Of a DNA stretch of 64,000 bases, positions 43,673 to 52,827 are shown one piece after another. The translations under genes and the position numbers were made by a program. Within the stretch, counting starts at the first letter, position 1, and every line of letters starts with the position of its first letter. The notes beneath the pieces were generated by a model. That model worked only from the letters and a program-made list of their open reading frames with translations, was not told the DNA's origin and did no database searches. The DNA is from Flammeovirgaceae bacterium UBA5585 (GTDB lineage: Bacteria; Bacteroidota; Bacteroidia; Cytophagales; Cyclobacteriaceae): positions 186,001 to 250,000 of the forward strand of contig DILT01000010.1 in the NCBI GenBank assembly GCA_002425185.1. Direction: 5' to 3'.

Positions 43673-45583
43673 TTGGAAACACCCATCTCCATATTAAAAC
43701 GCTATTGGAAGCATCTTGCCTTTCGGCCGATGCAGGAAGAAATCATTGCTTCCGTATTGAAGCATCAGGATACTCTGGCGTTGCTTCCCACGGGTGGGGG
43801 TAAATCAGTTTGCTTTCAGGTACCGGCCATGCTGATGGAAGGCCTGTGTCTTGTTATTTCACCGCTCATTGCCTTAATGAAAGATCAGGTGGAAGGACTA
43901 AAGCGAAAGGGAATTACAGCCGTTGCTATACATTCAGGAATGAGCCGTGCAGAAATTGACAGACTGCTCGATAACTGTATTCATGATCATGTAAAATTTC
44001 TATACGTATCGCCTGAGCGTTTGCAAACGGAACTCTTCATTGCGCGTGTAAAGCAAATGAAGGTTGTCCTGGTAGTGGTAGATGAAGCGCATTGCATTTC
44101 GCAATGGGGTTATGATTTTCGTCCACCCTATTTACAAATCGCGTCTTTACGAGAGCTTATGCCTGATGTTACGGTAATGGCCCTTACCGCCACCGCCACA
44201 CAACAGGTTAAAGATGATATTGTTGATAAGCTGGCTTTCCGAAAGGGATTTGAAGTTTTTCAGCGCACGTTTGCCCGCGATAATATTTCGTTTGTTGTCC
44301 GTAAAGCTGAGAATAAAGAAAAAAAATTACTGGAAGTGCTACAAAAGGTAAGCGGCTCAGCTATTGTATATGTACGTTCGCGCAAGAGCACGGTAGCGTT
44401 AGCCGAGTTAATGACACGTAAAAATATTTCGGCAACCATTTATCATGCAGGCTTAAGTTTTCAACAACGCACTCAACACCAGGATGATTGGATAAAAGGA
44501 AGATGCCGGGTAATGGTGGCCACCAATGCCTTCGGTATGGGCATTGATAAGCCCGATGTGCGCACCGTAGTGCACATGGACCTTCCTGAAAACCTGGAGG
44601 CATATTACCAGGAAGCCGGACGCGCGGGGCGTGATGGCGCCCGTTCGTATGCGGTGGTTCTCTGGCACGAGGCCGATCGGGATTCGTTAATGGCAAAGGT
44701 GAAACAGGCCCACCCGGAAGTTTCATACCTGAAAAAGATCTATCAGGGTTTAGCCAATTATTTTCAGTTGGCGGAAGGAAGCGGGGAAGGGGAAAGCTAT
44801 GCGTTTGATTTGCATGATTTTTCAGAACGATTTGATTTACATGTGCAGGAAGTTTACGGGGCCCTTAAGAAACTGGAGGAGGAGGGACTGATTCAATTCA
44901 ACGAAAGTTTTTACAGTCCGTCACACGTAACATTTCATATGGATCGGGCAGCGTTATACGAGTTTCAGGTTGCCAATGAAAAATTTGACCCCATCATTAA
45001 AATATTATTACGACTTTATGGCGCTCAACTCTTCAGCGACTTTGTGAAGATCACAGAGAGTCAACTAGCGAAAGGGCTTCGGGTTTCGGTTGATGAACTG
45101 AAAGCCGAACTAAAGCACTTGCATGCCCTGAATGTTCTCATCTACCAACCGGTAGTAGACAGTCCGCAAGTAACCTTTGTTTTACCCCGGCAGGATGCCG
45201 ATAATCTTCCCCTAAATTTTGAGCGTATTAAAACACGCAGAAAACTGGCAGAAGAAAAAATGGAAGCCATGGTGGGTTTTGTTACGGCTACCCACCGGTG
45301 CCGTATGCAATTAATACTTGATTATTTTGATGAACAAAGCTGGGAGATATGTGGTAAGTGTGATGTGTGTGTGGCCAACCGGAAAAAGGAAAACCAGGTA
45401 GAGGCAAAGGAGTTACAGCATGAAATTTTAACGATACTTTCATCAGGAGCTTTAACGAGTGAGGAACTTGAAACAAAGATTAATCCGACAGACACCGAAA
45501 TGTTTGTCGATATTATTCGTGATTTGGTTGATCGTGGTGAGCTTGAGTACGATGATGTATGGAAATTGAAGTTAAAAAAATAG
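43673..45583 (+). CDS. recQ: ATP-dependent DNA helicase RecQ
   Basis: 636 residues. TTG at 43673 (LETPISILKRYWKHLAFRPMQ) is preferred: it aligns with family starts and lies after a good -7 box, whereas an upstream ORF extension runs through the palindromic repeat. Helicase motif I GGGKS (K44), DEAH (140-143, DEAHCISQWGYDFRP), motif VI EAGRAGRDG, and the RecQ zinc-binding cysteines C543, C560, C563 and C566 are all present. A winged-helix region and a C-terminal helical region follow; a clear HRDC domain is not seen. It unwinds DNA in repair and recombination. Confidence 0.95.
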   Translation: METPISILKRYWKHLAFRPMQEEIIASVLKHQDTLALLPTGGGKSVCFQVPAMLMEGLCLVISPLIALMKDQVEGLKRKGITAVAIHSGMSRAEIDRLLDNCIHDHVKFLYVSPERLQTELFIARVKQMKVVLVVVDEAHCISQWGYDFRPPYLQIASLRELMPDVTVMALTATATQQVKDDIVDKLAFRKGFEVFQRTFARDNISFVVRKAENKEKKLLEVLQKVSGSAIVYVRSRKSTVALAELMTRKNISATIYHAGLSFQQRTQHQDDWIKGRCRVMVATNAFGMGIDKPDVRTVVHMDLPENLEAYYQEAGRAGRDGARSYAVVLWHEADRDSLMAKVKQAHPEVSYLKKIYQGLANYFQLAEGSGEGESYAFDLHDFSERFDLHVQEVYGALKKLEEEGLIQFNESFYSPSHVTFHMDRAALYEFQVANEKFDPIIKILLRLYGAQLFSDFVKITESQLAKGLRVSVDELKAELKHLHALNVLIYQPVVDSPQVTFVLPRQDADNLPLNFERIKTRRKLAEEKMEAMVGFVTATHRCRMQLILDYFDEQSWEICGKCDVCVANRKKENQVEAKELQHEILTILSSGALTSEELETKINPTDTEMFVDIIRDLVDRGELEYDDVWKLKLKK

Positions 45584-45651
45584 CCTGCATGATTTTTGTT
45601 TTACATAAAACATCTTTAATTAATTAGGGTTTTTACTGTAGCGCGCAGGTT

Positions 45652-46473
45652 ATGAATTTAAAAGCCTATCCTCCTGGTGATAAATTAAAGTCGATTATCA
45701 AGCGGCACTGTATCTATGAGGTGCAGTTTGATAAGGATCAATTTCAAATCCAACCAATATTACCCTTAGTTGTGCCTACGCTTGAATTTTTATATGGCGA
45801 TCAGTTCAAAACAGTCCGGTATAGCGATGGTCAGGCAGAAAAAGTTCCTTATCATGGCGTACTCGGCCCCATAACACAACGCAAGATTTACCTGGAAATG
45901 ACCGGCAACATTGGTGTTTTATGTACCGAGTTTTATCCCGCTGCTTTTTATTCGGTATTTAAAGTACCTATGCATGAACTTACCGACCTATCGGTTGAGG
46001 GCGATGTTGTACTGGGTAAGGAAATCAACGAAATCTCAGCCAGGATATTGGAGGCCGAAAGCGACTATGAACGTATTGTACTTGTAGAGAAGTTTGTATC
46101 CTCGCACCTGGAAGCAGCGACAAAACCTTCGGTAGTAGATGCTGCCCTTACTGAAATGCACCGTTATAAAGGGTTATGTTCGGTACACCTGTTGTCAAAG
46201 CACCTTACTATTAGTGAGCGTCACCTGGAGAACTCGTTTAAAAAGCAAGTGGGCGTAACGCCCAAACTCTATAATCGCATTCTACGTTTCAACCGGATAT
46301 TTGCTCTGCTTCAAAATGGCGCAGGGGGAAAATCCTGGCAGGACATCATGCATGAATGTGGATATTATGATCAATCGCACTTTATCCGCGATTTCAAATT
46401 TTTTACAGGTACAACGCCCGCCCAATATTTTGCCAAGCCTACCGATTTTGAGAATTTTTTTCTGGGCAGCTAG
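45652..46473 (+). CDS. AraC-family transcriptional regulator
   Basis: 273 residues. The N-terminal ~150 residues are a DUF6597-like sensor domain (YPPGDKLKSIIKRHCIYEV, PLVVPTLEFLYGD); the C-terminal ~100 residues hold two helix-turn-helix motifs (LLSKHLTISERHLENSFKKQVGVTPKLYNRILRF and the second at CGYYDQSHFIRDFKFFTGTTPAQY). Target genes are not evident; recQ lies upstream, and the following lipoprotein has its own promoter-like box. Confidence 0.9.
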   Translation: MNLKAYPPGDKLKSIIKRHCIYEVQFDKDQFQIQPILPLVVPTLEFLYGDQFKTVRYSDGQAEKVPYHGVLGPITQRKIYLEMTGNIGVLCTEFYPAAFYSVFKVPMHELTDLSVEGDVVLGKEINEISARILEAESDYERIVLVEKFVSSHLEAATKPSVVDAALTEMHRYKGLCSVHLLSKHLTISERHLENSFKKQVGVTPKLYNRILRFNRIFALLQNGAGGKSWQDIMHECGYYDQSHFIRDFKFFTGTTPAQYFAKPTDFENFFLGS

Positions 46474-46525
46474 AAGGAGTAAGCATTTATTTTTTTCGGG
46501 ATTTCGAGTCCTGACTTACTTTTTA

Positions 46526-46549
46526 GCCACTAAAACACAAAGTCACTAA
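46526..46549. repeat. Short repeat shared with 28532-28555
   Basis: GCCACTAAAACACAAAGTCAC and following bases are 21/24 identical to the right arm of the inverted repeat at 28501-28552. It may be a remnant of a dispersed intergenic repeat. The rest of 46474-46664 holds a promoter-like box but no gene. Confidence 0.35.
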
Positions 46550-46628
46550 AGTAGGTATATGAAATTCGATCAACGCTATTATCCATAACTGTTCGGATTT
46601 TTACAATGCCATTTGCGAGTCCCGGCAT

Positions 46629-46636
46629 TACTTTTG
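46629..46636 (+). promoter_or_regulatory. Predicted -7 box of the surface lipoprotein gene
   Basis: TACTTTTG, an exact TAnnTTTG, 28 nt before the ATG. No -33 motif at the normal spacing was found. Confidence 0.4.
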
Positions 46637-46664
46637 GATCAAGCCTACAGAAAACTTAAATTCT

Positions 46665-47453
46665 ATGAATGTGAAATGCTTGACCTCTTTGGCAGGATGT
46701 TGCCTGCTTGTGTCCCTCTTTTTTTCATCGTGCAACGATGATGAGAAAACTCCATCGTTTGATGCAAACCTGTTAACCGGTGGTACTACAAAAACGTGGA
46801 AACTCACTGAGCAACGGGTTCTTGGTGAGCTGGAATGCCTCGGTACGTGTGAATTGGCTTATAATAAAATGCGATTCAACGCAAACAAAACAGGCGAATT
46901 CTCCACGTTCACATGCTTACAAGAGCCATGTTCCAATGGAACCACCGCTCAGGACGGTGGAACTTTTAATTGGACCGTTAGTGGCAAGCAATTAACGGTT
47001 GATGGCTTTCCTGCCGAAATTCTTTCCCTGACAGCAACAACCTTTAAATGGAAATTAGATATTTTTGGTTTTGCTGTTGAAGAAACCTATACAGCAACTA
47101 CGGATGATCCGTTTTTAACACGCCCGCAAATGATGGCCGGCAGTTCTTCTAAAACGTGGAAGTATGCGAAACGGTCGATTAATGGTTTTGATACGCCCTT
47201 AACATCCTGCCTGATTAACGCCAGGATTACCAACTTTACAAACGGCACCTATACCATCACCTATACGGAGGAAGGGTGCCCTCCCAATGTTGAAGGCGTT
47301 TGGCGCTTTGATGCAGATGAGATCAAATACATTTCAGAACGTCCCGGTGTGAGCCTGATTGAGTTCGATCTGCTGGAGCTAACGGAAGATACGCTGGTTA
47401 TTGGGTATGTTTCAGGTGACAACTATATTATTTTACACCAGGTGAAAGCCTGA
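46665..47453 (+). CDS. Surface lipoprotein with two lipocalin-like repeats
   Basis: 262 residues. The lipoprotein signal ends FFSSC, followed by NDDEK, an acidic surface-export signal. The body contains two similar beta-rich halves: LTGGTTKTWKLTEQRV (about 37-150) and MAGSSSKTWKYAKRSI (about 156-262), each opening with the same [T/S]KTWK pattern and ending in strand-rich sequence. No named family is certain; a lipocalin-like fold is suggested. It may bind a small ligand at the cell surface. Confidence 0.75.
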   Translation: MNVKCLTSLAGCCLLVSLFFSSCNDDEKTPSFDANLLTGGTTKTWKLTEQRVLGELECLGTCELAYNKMRFNANKTGEFSTFTCLQEPCSNGTTAQDGGTFNWTVSGKQLTVDGFPAEILSLTATTFKWKLDIFGFAVEETYTATTDDPFLTRPQMMAGSSSKTWKYAKRSINGFDTPLTSCLINARITNFTNGTYTITYTEEGCPPNVEGVWRFDADEIKYISERPGVSLIEFDLLELTEDTLVIGYVSGDNYIILHQVKA

Positions 47454-47510
47454 CGCTTTTTGATTTTAAGTTGTTTAGTGAGGCATGGATAGCCCAACAC
47501 TATCTACAGG

Positions 47511-47529
47511 TTGCGGCCTTGTGCCGCGA
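47511..47529. repeat. Small palindrome related to the REP-like repeats
   Basis: TTGCGGC and GCCGCGA form a 7-bp stem (one G-T pair) around CTTGT, between convergent genes. Its loop and GC content resemble the element at 3754-3788. Confidence 0.4.
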
Positions 47530-47537
47530 CTGCCTTT

Positions 47538-48023
47538 TTAGCGCAAAAAGGGAGTGAGTCTTTTGGTATAAAACCGGGGTAAAGGTTGCCCAGCGGCATG
47601 AAGGTCTAATAGTTTATCATATTTCTTTACCGTGTAAGGATGTAGCAATACAGCATTTCCACCCAAGGTAATGCCTGACCACATAACGCCTGAAAAACCC
47701 AAAAGTAAGGGCACAAAACTCATATTCATATCCTCCTCTGTTGCACCGCCCGTTCCTGAATTCGTGTCACGGGATGAGAGGATTATGCCTGTTCCCAACA
47801 CGACTACGGAGGCGCCCAATACATAATACCCGGTTTCCTGTTCTTTGCGGATTTGGTTGCGTTTGCTCAAAAACAACGAGGCCAGGGCTTTGGTGGTATC
47901 ATCATATGCCGCAATCCATATTTTTTCATGCTTGGTTAGTTTAGGGATGGTTTTATCCTGTTGTGCGTAAAGTGTTACAGTGATCCATAACAGCAGTAAC
48001 TGAAGGGTGATTTTGCATTTCAT
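47538..48023 (-). CDS. Hypothetical exported protein, two hydrophobic segments
   Basis: 161 residues with a signal peptide (LLLLWITVTLYAQ) and two further hydrophobic stretches (about 66-85 and 103-123), the first ending in a Ser/Gly-rich linker. No family was recognised. It converges on the lipoprotein gene and lies upstream of a barrel protein on the same strand. Confidence 0.65.
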   Translation of the reverse strand: MKCKITLQLLLLWITVTLYAQQDKTIPKLTKHEKIWIAAYDDTTKALASLFLSKRNQIRKEQETGYYVLGASVVVLGTGIILSSRDTNSGTGGATEEDMNMSFVPLLLGFSGVMWSGITLGGNAVLLHPYTVKKYDKLLDLHAAGQPLPRFYTKRLTPFLR

Positions 48024-48100
48024 AGATTGAAACTATTGAGGTAGCAATTTAAAAACGGAACTGATAACAAGAAATTGAACTAACGTGTCTATAGGCTGCA

Positions 48101-48646
48101 TCAATCATGGCTAAACCTGTAACGCAACCCGACCATTAGTTGTGTTAATATTTCAATAGTACCATCGTAAAAAATAGGACCAAAGGCTTTTATATCGATC
48201 CCGAGATTTCGCTTTTTCCCAACGAGTTTTGGTTGAAAGTGATAACCAAAATTATAAGCCAGTGTTAAATTTTTCTTGTTGCGGAAACCATAATATTCAT
48301 CATTGCGTACCTGGAAGGCCAATCCGCCACCGGCAAAAAAACCTTTTTGGTGCGATGAGGAAAAATGGTATAGGCCAAGCACATCAAGGGTATGGATATT
48401 GAAAATATAGTCGGTAGCCCCGGTGAACGGGCTTTGAAACAACGTATAACCTGTGTTAAGGGACCAATGGTTGGTTAGTGACTTACGAAATCCAAGCCCA
48501 AGGGCGGGGGCAAAGTTAAACCCTTCTGCATCCATTGCGTAGCGTACCGCAATTTCGAATGACCAGAGGTTTGTCTTTTGTGCATGTACAACACTTAATC
48601 CGACAAATAAAATTAAGCTTATAAAAAATGTTTTTATACTGTTCAT
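48101..48646 (-). CDS. Outer-membrane beta-barrel-like protein
   Basis: 181 residues from the ATG at 48646, chosen because it gives a Sec signal (VGLSVVHAQ). An ATG 21 bases upstream is possible. Alternating strands such as LGLGFRKSLTNHWSLNTGYTL and the C-terminal aromatic-rich RYRFS suggest a small beta-barrel of 8 strands. Function unknown. It follows recN by 26 bp. Confidence 0.75.
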   Translation of the reverse strand: MNSIKTFFISLILFVGLSVVHAQKTNLWSFEIAVRYAMDAEGFNFAPALGLGFRKSLTNHWSLNTGYTLFQSPFTGATDYIFNIHTLDVLGLYHFSSSHQKGFFAGGGLAFQVRNDEYYGFRNKKNLTLAYNFGYHFQPKLVGKKRNLGIDIKAFGPIFYDGTIEILTQLMVGLRYRFSHD

Positions 48647-48672
48647 TGCGAAATGCAAGCCATCCAAGTTTA

Positions 48673-50325
48673 TTAGCTCACCAACAACTCTCTTGCATTT
48701 TCTACCGCCACTTTTGATGGCTTATCGCCACCAATCATTTTGGCAATTTCTTCAATGCGCTCTTCTTCACGCAAGAGCTTTATCGTGCTTATGGTTTTAG
48801 GGTGGGCATCTTCTTTATACACGTAGTAATGCTGATCGGCCTTGGCGGCAATTTGCGGCAGGTGTGTAATGGTAATGAGTTGGTGATTTTTAGCCATGCT
48901 TTTCATGAGCTTGCCCATCTTAATGGCAATTTCACCTGAAATACCACTGTCAATTTCATCCAGCACCAGGGTTGGCATTTCTGTTTTTTCAGCCATCACG
49001 TATTTAATGCAAAACATCAGGCGTGAGAATTCGCCACCCGAGGCCACCTGCGTTAAGGCGCGCGGGGCAATGCCTTTGTTGGCGCTGAACAGAATTTCAA
49101 TGCTGTCTGCCCCGGTTGCTGATGGCGCTGTTGGCTGATGCTCAATTTTTAATACCGCCTGCGGAATCCCCAATTCTTTCAGTAAGCCTGTAAGCTCTTG
49201 GCATAGTGGCTCAAAAACTTTTGTCCTCGTCTGGCTAAGTTTTTTTGAAGCTGTTTCCAGTGTTTGGCTAGCCTTATAGAAAGATGTTTTTGCTTCGGCT
49301 AATGCCTCATCGAGGTTTGAGGTGAGGTTGGCTTTTTGCTGCAATTCTTCCTGAAGCTTCAGTAAATCATCCAGTGAAGTTGTGCGGTGCTTTTTAAGTA
49401 AGCGATATAGAATATCAATCCGGTCTTTTACCGTGGTGGCATGCTCAGGATCAAAATCAATGTTGGCTTCGGCATGTTCAATCTCCTTAACTACATCGTC
49501 CAATTCAATGATAATACTTTGCAGCCGTGCTAATAAATTTTCGTAGTCCTGCGAATAACCGGCCACAGCCTGAAGATGCCCTTTTGCTTCGGCCAGTGCC
49601 TGGCGCGATGCATAGTCGGAGCGCGAAAGCAGATCAAGTGTAAGATTAAACCGGCTTTTGATGTCCTCGGCATGCTCCATTATTTTTACTTCCGACTCCA
49701 GTTTTTCCTGTTCACCGGCTTCGAAGTTTGCCTTCACCAGTTCGTCTAACTGAAAGTTTACAAAGTCAGCTTCTTGCCGTAAGGCATCGGCTTGTTTGCT
49801 CAGTATATCGAAAGCTTTTTTGGCAGACTGATAGTTATCCCATGCTAGACGGTATGCATCTAGAATCGAATGATTATCCGCGTAAGCATCAATCAATTTT
49901 AGTTGGAAAGTTTGGGTACCCAGTTGCAGTGTTTCGTGCTGGGAGTGAACATCCATTAATTGACTACCCAGTTTTTTAAGCACCTCAACGGTAACCGGTG
50001 TGTCGTTTATAAAGGCACGTGATTTACCGCCCGGACTAATTTCTCTACGCAGTACCGTTTGGTCATCGTAATCTAAATCTTCTGCTTTAAAGAAGTTGTG
50101 GAGTTTGTAGGCGCCAATATCAAAGACCCCCTCGGTGATACATTTTTCGGTTTCATCCCATAATACTTTGGTATCGGCCCGGTTGCCCATCAATAATCCC
50201 AGGGCGCCCAGCATAATGGATTTACCCGCCCCGGTTTCACCTGTAATCACGTTCAGGTGATGGGAAGGCTTCATTTCCAGGTGCCGGATGAGGGCATAGT
50301 TCTTTATGATAAGATGCTTGAGCAC
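48673..50325 (-). CDS. recN: DNA repair ATPase RecN
   Basis: 550 residues, the usual RecN length. The SMC-like ATPase has Walker A GETGAGKS (29-36), the signature segment GGEFSRLMFCIKYVMA in the second half, and LDEIDSGISGE as Walker B and D loop. A long coiled coil lies in the middle (about 150-370). It acts on double-strand breaks. The start is GTG at 50325, with no in-frame ATG upstream of the conserved MLKHLIIKNYALI. Confidence 0.96.
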   Translation of the reverse strand: MLKHLIIKNYALIRHLEMKPSHHLNVITGETGAGKSIMLGALGLLMGNRADTKVLWDETEKCITEGVFDIGAYKLHNFFKAEDLDYDDQTVLRREISPGGKSRAFINDTPVTVEVLKKLGSQLMDVHSQHETLQLGTQTFQLKLIDAYADNHSILDAYRLAWDNYQSAKKAFDILSKQADALRQEADFVNFQLDELVKANFEAGEQEKLESEVKIMEHAEDIKSRFNLTLDLLSRSDYASRQALAEAKGHLQAVAGYSQDYENLLARLQSIIIELDDVVKEIEHAEANIDFDPEHATTVKDRIDILYRLLKKHRTTSLDDLLKLQEELQQKANLTSNLDEALAEAKTSFYKASQTLETASKKLSQTRTKVFEPLCQELTGLLKELGIPQAVLKIEHQPTAPSATGADSIEILFSANKGIAPRALTQVASGGEFSRLMFCIKYVMAEKTEMPTLVLDEIDSGISGEIAIKMGKLMKSMAKNHQLITITHLPQIAAKADQHYYVYKEDAHPKTISTIKLLREEERIEEIAKMIGGDKPSKVAVENARELLVS

Positions 50326-50397
50326 GGGCAGCTATTGTTCCGAAATATACACGATGGATAAATGAGGTGCCAATGAGAAAGAATGCAGATTGCCGGT

Positions 50398-51297
50398 TTA
50401 GTTTTTAATGATCTTTTCGTAGCCAGCCCGGTTGGTCGGGTCCATGGTGGTCATTAAATCATAGGCTTCTTTGCGTATGGGAAGTTGCCCGTCAGAGAAG
50501 ATATTGGCGATCTCCTTGGCCTTGGCATCAAAGAACGTGATTACCAGAATAGCATTGGGGTTTATATCCCGGGCTTTTTTGATATCCTTAAGGCCTTTTA
50601 AAATTACTTCCCGACTTTGATCCGGATTTTTCTCAAACGTATCAAGCCCTAAGCGATGGTAGCTGTATTGATTTCTGCGGATGTCTGCAAACTGCGGATT
50701 GATCAGATTTTCAACCAACCAGTATCGGTTTCGGATACTGCCCACCGACTGCCATCCGGGTCGGTTAGATGACTGGGCATTGTTTACTACTTGCAAGGCA
50801 CGTTGAAAGTAGGGAGTGCCGCCAAGTTCACTGAAGGTATCGTAATCCATTCCGATGATGGTATACGCATAAAAGGCCAGCATGGAAGTGATATTGGAGG
50901 TGTACATATTGTCATTAAACTCCAACGGCTGTGATTCCAGGTAGTCAAATTCCCAATCGCGGTCAGCGAAATTAAAGGTAAGGCTGCTGTAATTGGTGTT
51001 GTACACCGGACGCGCTGCCTGCACTTGTACTGAAGCGCTAAAGATACCAATGGCAGGCATGTCGTTAATATTAATAAGTATGCTGCAATTTATTTTTTCA
51101 TGCGCCAGGTAATTATCGTTCGTCCACTTGCGGGTGTTTAAAAATTGTTGAAACGCATTTTTCATGTCCGTAAATACCGACCGATCGGTTGTTTGAACCC
51201 GCGGTCCAACATTAATGGTAACAATGCAGTTTAACTCCTGTGCCTGAAGGGCTGCACCACTACACCAAAGGAATATAATAATCGCCAGCTTATGCAT
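50398..51297 (-). CDS. porD: Type IX secretion protein PorD (DUF4835)
   Basis: 299 residues with a signal peptide (SGAALQAQ). The sequence VTINVGPRVQTTDRSVFTDMKNAFQQFLNTRKWTND is diagnostic of DUF4835/PorD, a Bacteroidota periplasmic family needed for type IX secretion in some members. It overlaps coaBC by 8 bp and lies in the gene order recN-porD-coaBC-rpoZ-bamD, common in this phylum. Its relation to T9SS is from family knowledge, not shown here. Confidence 0.85.
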   Translation of the reverse strand: MHKLAIIIFLWCSGAALQAQELNCIVTINVGPRVQTTDRSVFTDMKNAFQQFLNTRKWTNDNYLAHEKINCSILININDMPAIGIFSASVQVQAARPVYNTNYSSLTFNFADRDWEFDYLESQPLEFNDNMYTSNITSMLAFYAYTIIGMDYDTFSELGGTPYFQRALQVVNNAQSSNRPGWQSVGSIRNRYWLVENLINPQFADIRRNQYSYHRLGLDTFEKNPDQSREVILKGLKDIKKARDINPNAILVITFFDAKAKEIANIFSDGQLPIRKEAYDLMTTMDPTNRAGYEKIIKN

Positions 51298-52492
51298 GAA
51301 AGCGTTCGTGTATCAGATTTACGATGTCTTCTGCTAATTCACTTTTGCTTTTCAGGTCAAACGTATAAACCTTAGCCTGCGGATCAAAGACACTGATTTT
51401 GTTGGTATCGTGCCCGAAACCGGCTCCCTTATCATTTAAGGAATTAAGTACAATAAGGTCGAAGTTCTTTGACTTTAGTTTTTTTAGCGCGTTGGTCTCT
51501 TCATTTTCAGTTTCCAGTGCAAAACCAACAATGAATTGTCTTTTATTTTTTTGTTTGCCCAGCACGGCAGCGATATCGTGTGTCTTTATCAATTCAAGCG
51601 ATAGGGTATCGTCTTTCTTTTTAATTTTTTGATCAGCCTTGGTTGCTGGTTTATAATCGGCCACAGCGGCAGCAAGTACAGCAATATCGGTTTGTGGAAA
51701 GATGTCCAGGCAGGCGTTATGCATTTCTTCAGCAGACGTTACTTGTTTAACGTGAATGCCGGTATGAATAGTATGTAGTGCGGTGGGGCCTGAGATTAGA
51801 TTAACTGTGGCACCGTGGCGTGCCAACGCCTCTGCAATAGCATAGCCCATTTTTCCGGAGGAGTGATTGCCAATAAACCGAACCGGATCAAGCGCCTCAT
51901 AGGTTGGCCCGGCAGTAACCAGTGCAGTTTTTCCCTTAAGTGGTTGGTGTTTACCAAAGAATGCTTGCAAACAGGTTAAGATTTCTTCAGGCTCGGCCAT
52001 ACGTCCGGTACCGGTTAGCCCGCTGGCCAGTTCGCCATAGGCAGGTTCAATAATTTGGTTACCAAACTGCCTGAGTTTTTCAAGGTTATTTTTTGTTGAA
52101 CCGTGTTGTAACATATCCAGGTCCATGGCAGGCGCCAATAACACGGGGCATCGTGCCGATAAGTAAACCGCCAGCAACAGGTTGTCACAACTACCATGAG
52201 CCATTTTGCTTATGGTATTGGCGCTGGCAGGGGCGATGACCAGTGCATCGGCCCAAAGGCCTAATTCAACATGATTGTTCCATTGCCCGGTATGGTCTTT
52301 AATGAATTCAGACAGTACTGGGTTTTTGGAAAGTGTAGAAAGGGTGAGGGGTGTAATAAAATCTTTGGCGGAAGTAGTCATGATAACCCTTACCTCCGCC
52401 CCCGACTTTATTAATAATCGAACAAGGTGAGCTGCTTTATAAGCGGCAATGCTACCGGTAACACCAAGTATTATTTTTTTACCGTGCAGCAT
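51290..52492 (-). CDS. coaBC: Bifunctional phosphopantothenoylcysteine decarboxylase/synthetase CoaBC
   Basis: 400 residues, fused as in most bacteria. CoaC part (about 1-185): FMN site GVTGSIAAYKA (10-20), the catalytic His74 in WNNHVELG and PASANTISKMAHG (88-100). CoaB part: ALVTAGPTYEALDPVRFIGNHSSGKMG and a later KIKKKDD segment. It makes 4'-phosphopantetheine in CoA synthesis. It overlaps porD by 8 bp and starts 9 bp after rpoZ, so it is an operon member. Confidence 0.97.
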   Translation of the reverse strand: MLHGKKIILGVTGSIAAYKAAHLVRLLIKSGAEVRVIMTTSAKDFITPLTLSTLSKNPVLSEFIKDHTGQWNNHVELGLWADALVIAPASANTISKMAHGSCDNLLLAVYLSARCPVLLAPAMDLDMLQHGSTKNNLEKLRQFGNQIIEPAYGELASGLTGTGRMAEPEEILTCLQAFFGKHQPLKGKTALVTAGPTYEALDPVRFIGNHSSGKMGYAIAEALARHGATVNLISGPTALHTIHTGIHVKQVTSAEEMHNACLDIFPQTDIAVLAAAVADYKPATKADQKIKKKDDTLSLELIKTHDIAAVLGKQKNKRQFIVGFALETENEETNALKKLKSKNFDLIVLNSLNDKGAGFGHDTNKISVFDPQAKVYTFDLKSKSELAEDIVNLIHERFHA

Positions 52493-52501
52493 GGCTGTTT
52501 A

Positions 52502-52825
52502 TTATTGTTCTGCAGAAGCTTCAGTTTCTTCGCGCAACCGGTGATTTAACTTGCCCTCCAGAAATTCTTCAGTTGCCGTATTGGTTGGCTTAGGCATACG
52601 CTCATAGAATTTTGAAATTTCTATTTGCTCACGGTTTTCAAAAACTTCTTCCAGGTTATCCACCGTAGTAGCGAACTCGGCTAATTTGCTGTTGAGTTCC
52701 TCTTTAATGTTAACAGCAATTTGCCGGGCACGTTTTGAAATAACGACCACCGATTCATAAAGATTTCCGGTAGGTTCCGCAATTTTTTCCAGGTCGCGGG
52801 TAACAATTGAAGGTTGAATAGCCAT
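52502..52825 (-). CDS. rpoZ: RNA polymerase omega subunit-like protein (Rpb6 fold)
   Basis: 107 residues. The segment NLYESVVVISKRARQIAVNI (about 21-40) is the conserved omega/Rpb6 helix pair that contacts beta'. The C-terminal half is acidic and specific to Bacteroidota. It lies 2 bp from bamD and 9 bp from coaBC, within one transcript. Confidence 0.85.
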   Translation of the reverse strand: MAIQPSIVTRDLEKIAEPTGNLYESVVVISKRARQIAVNIKEELNSKLAEFATTVDNLEEVFENREQIEISKFYERMPKPTNTATEEFLEGKLNHRLREETEASAEQ

Positions 52826-52827
52826 AA

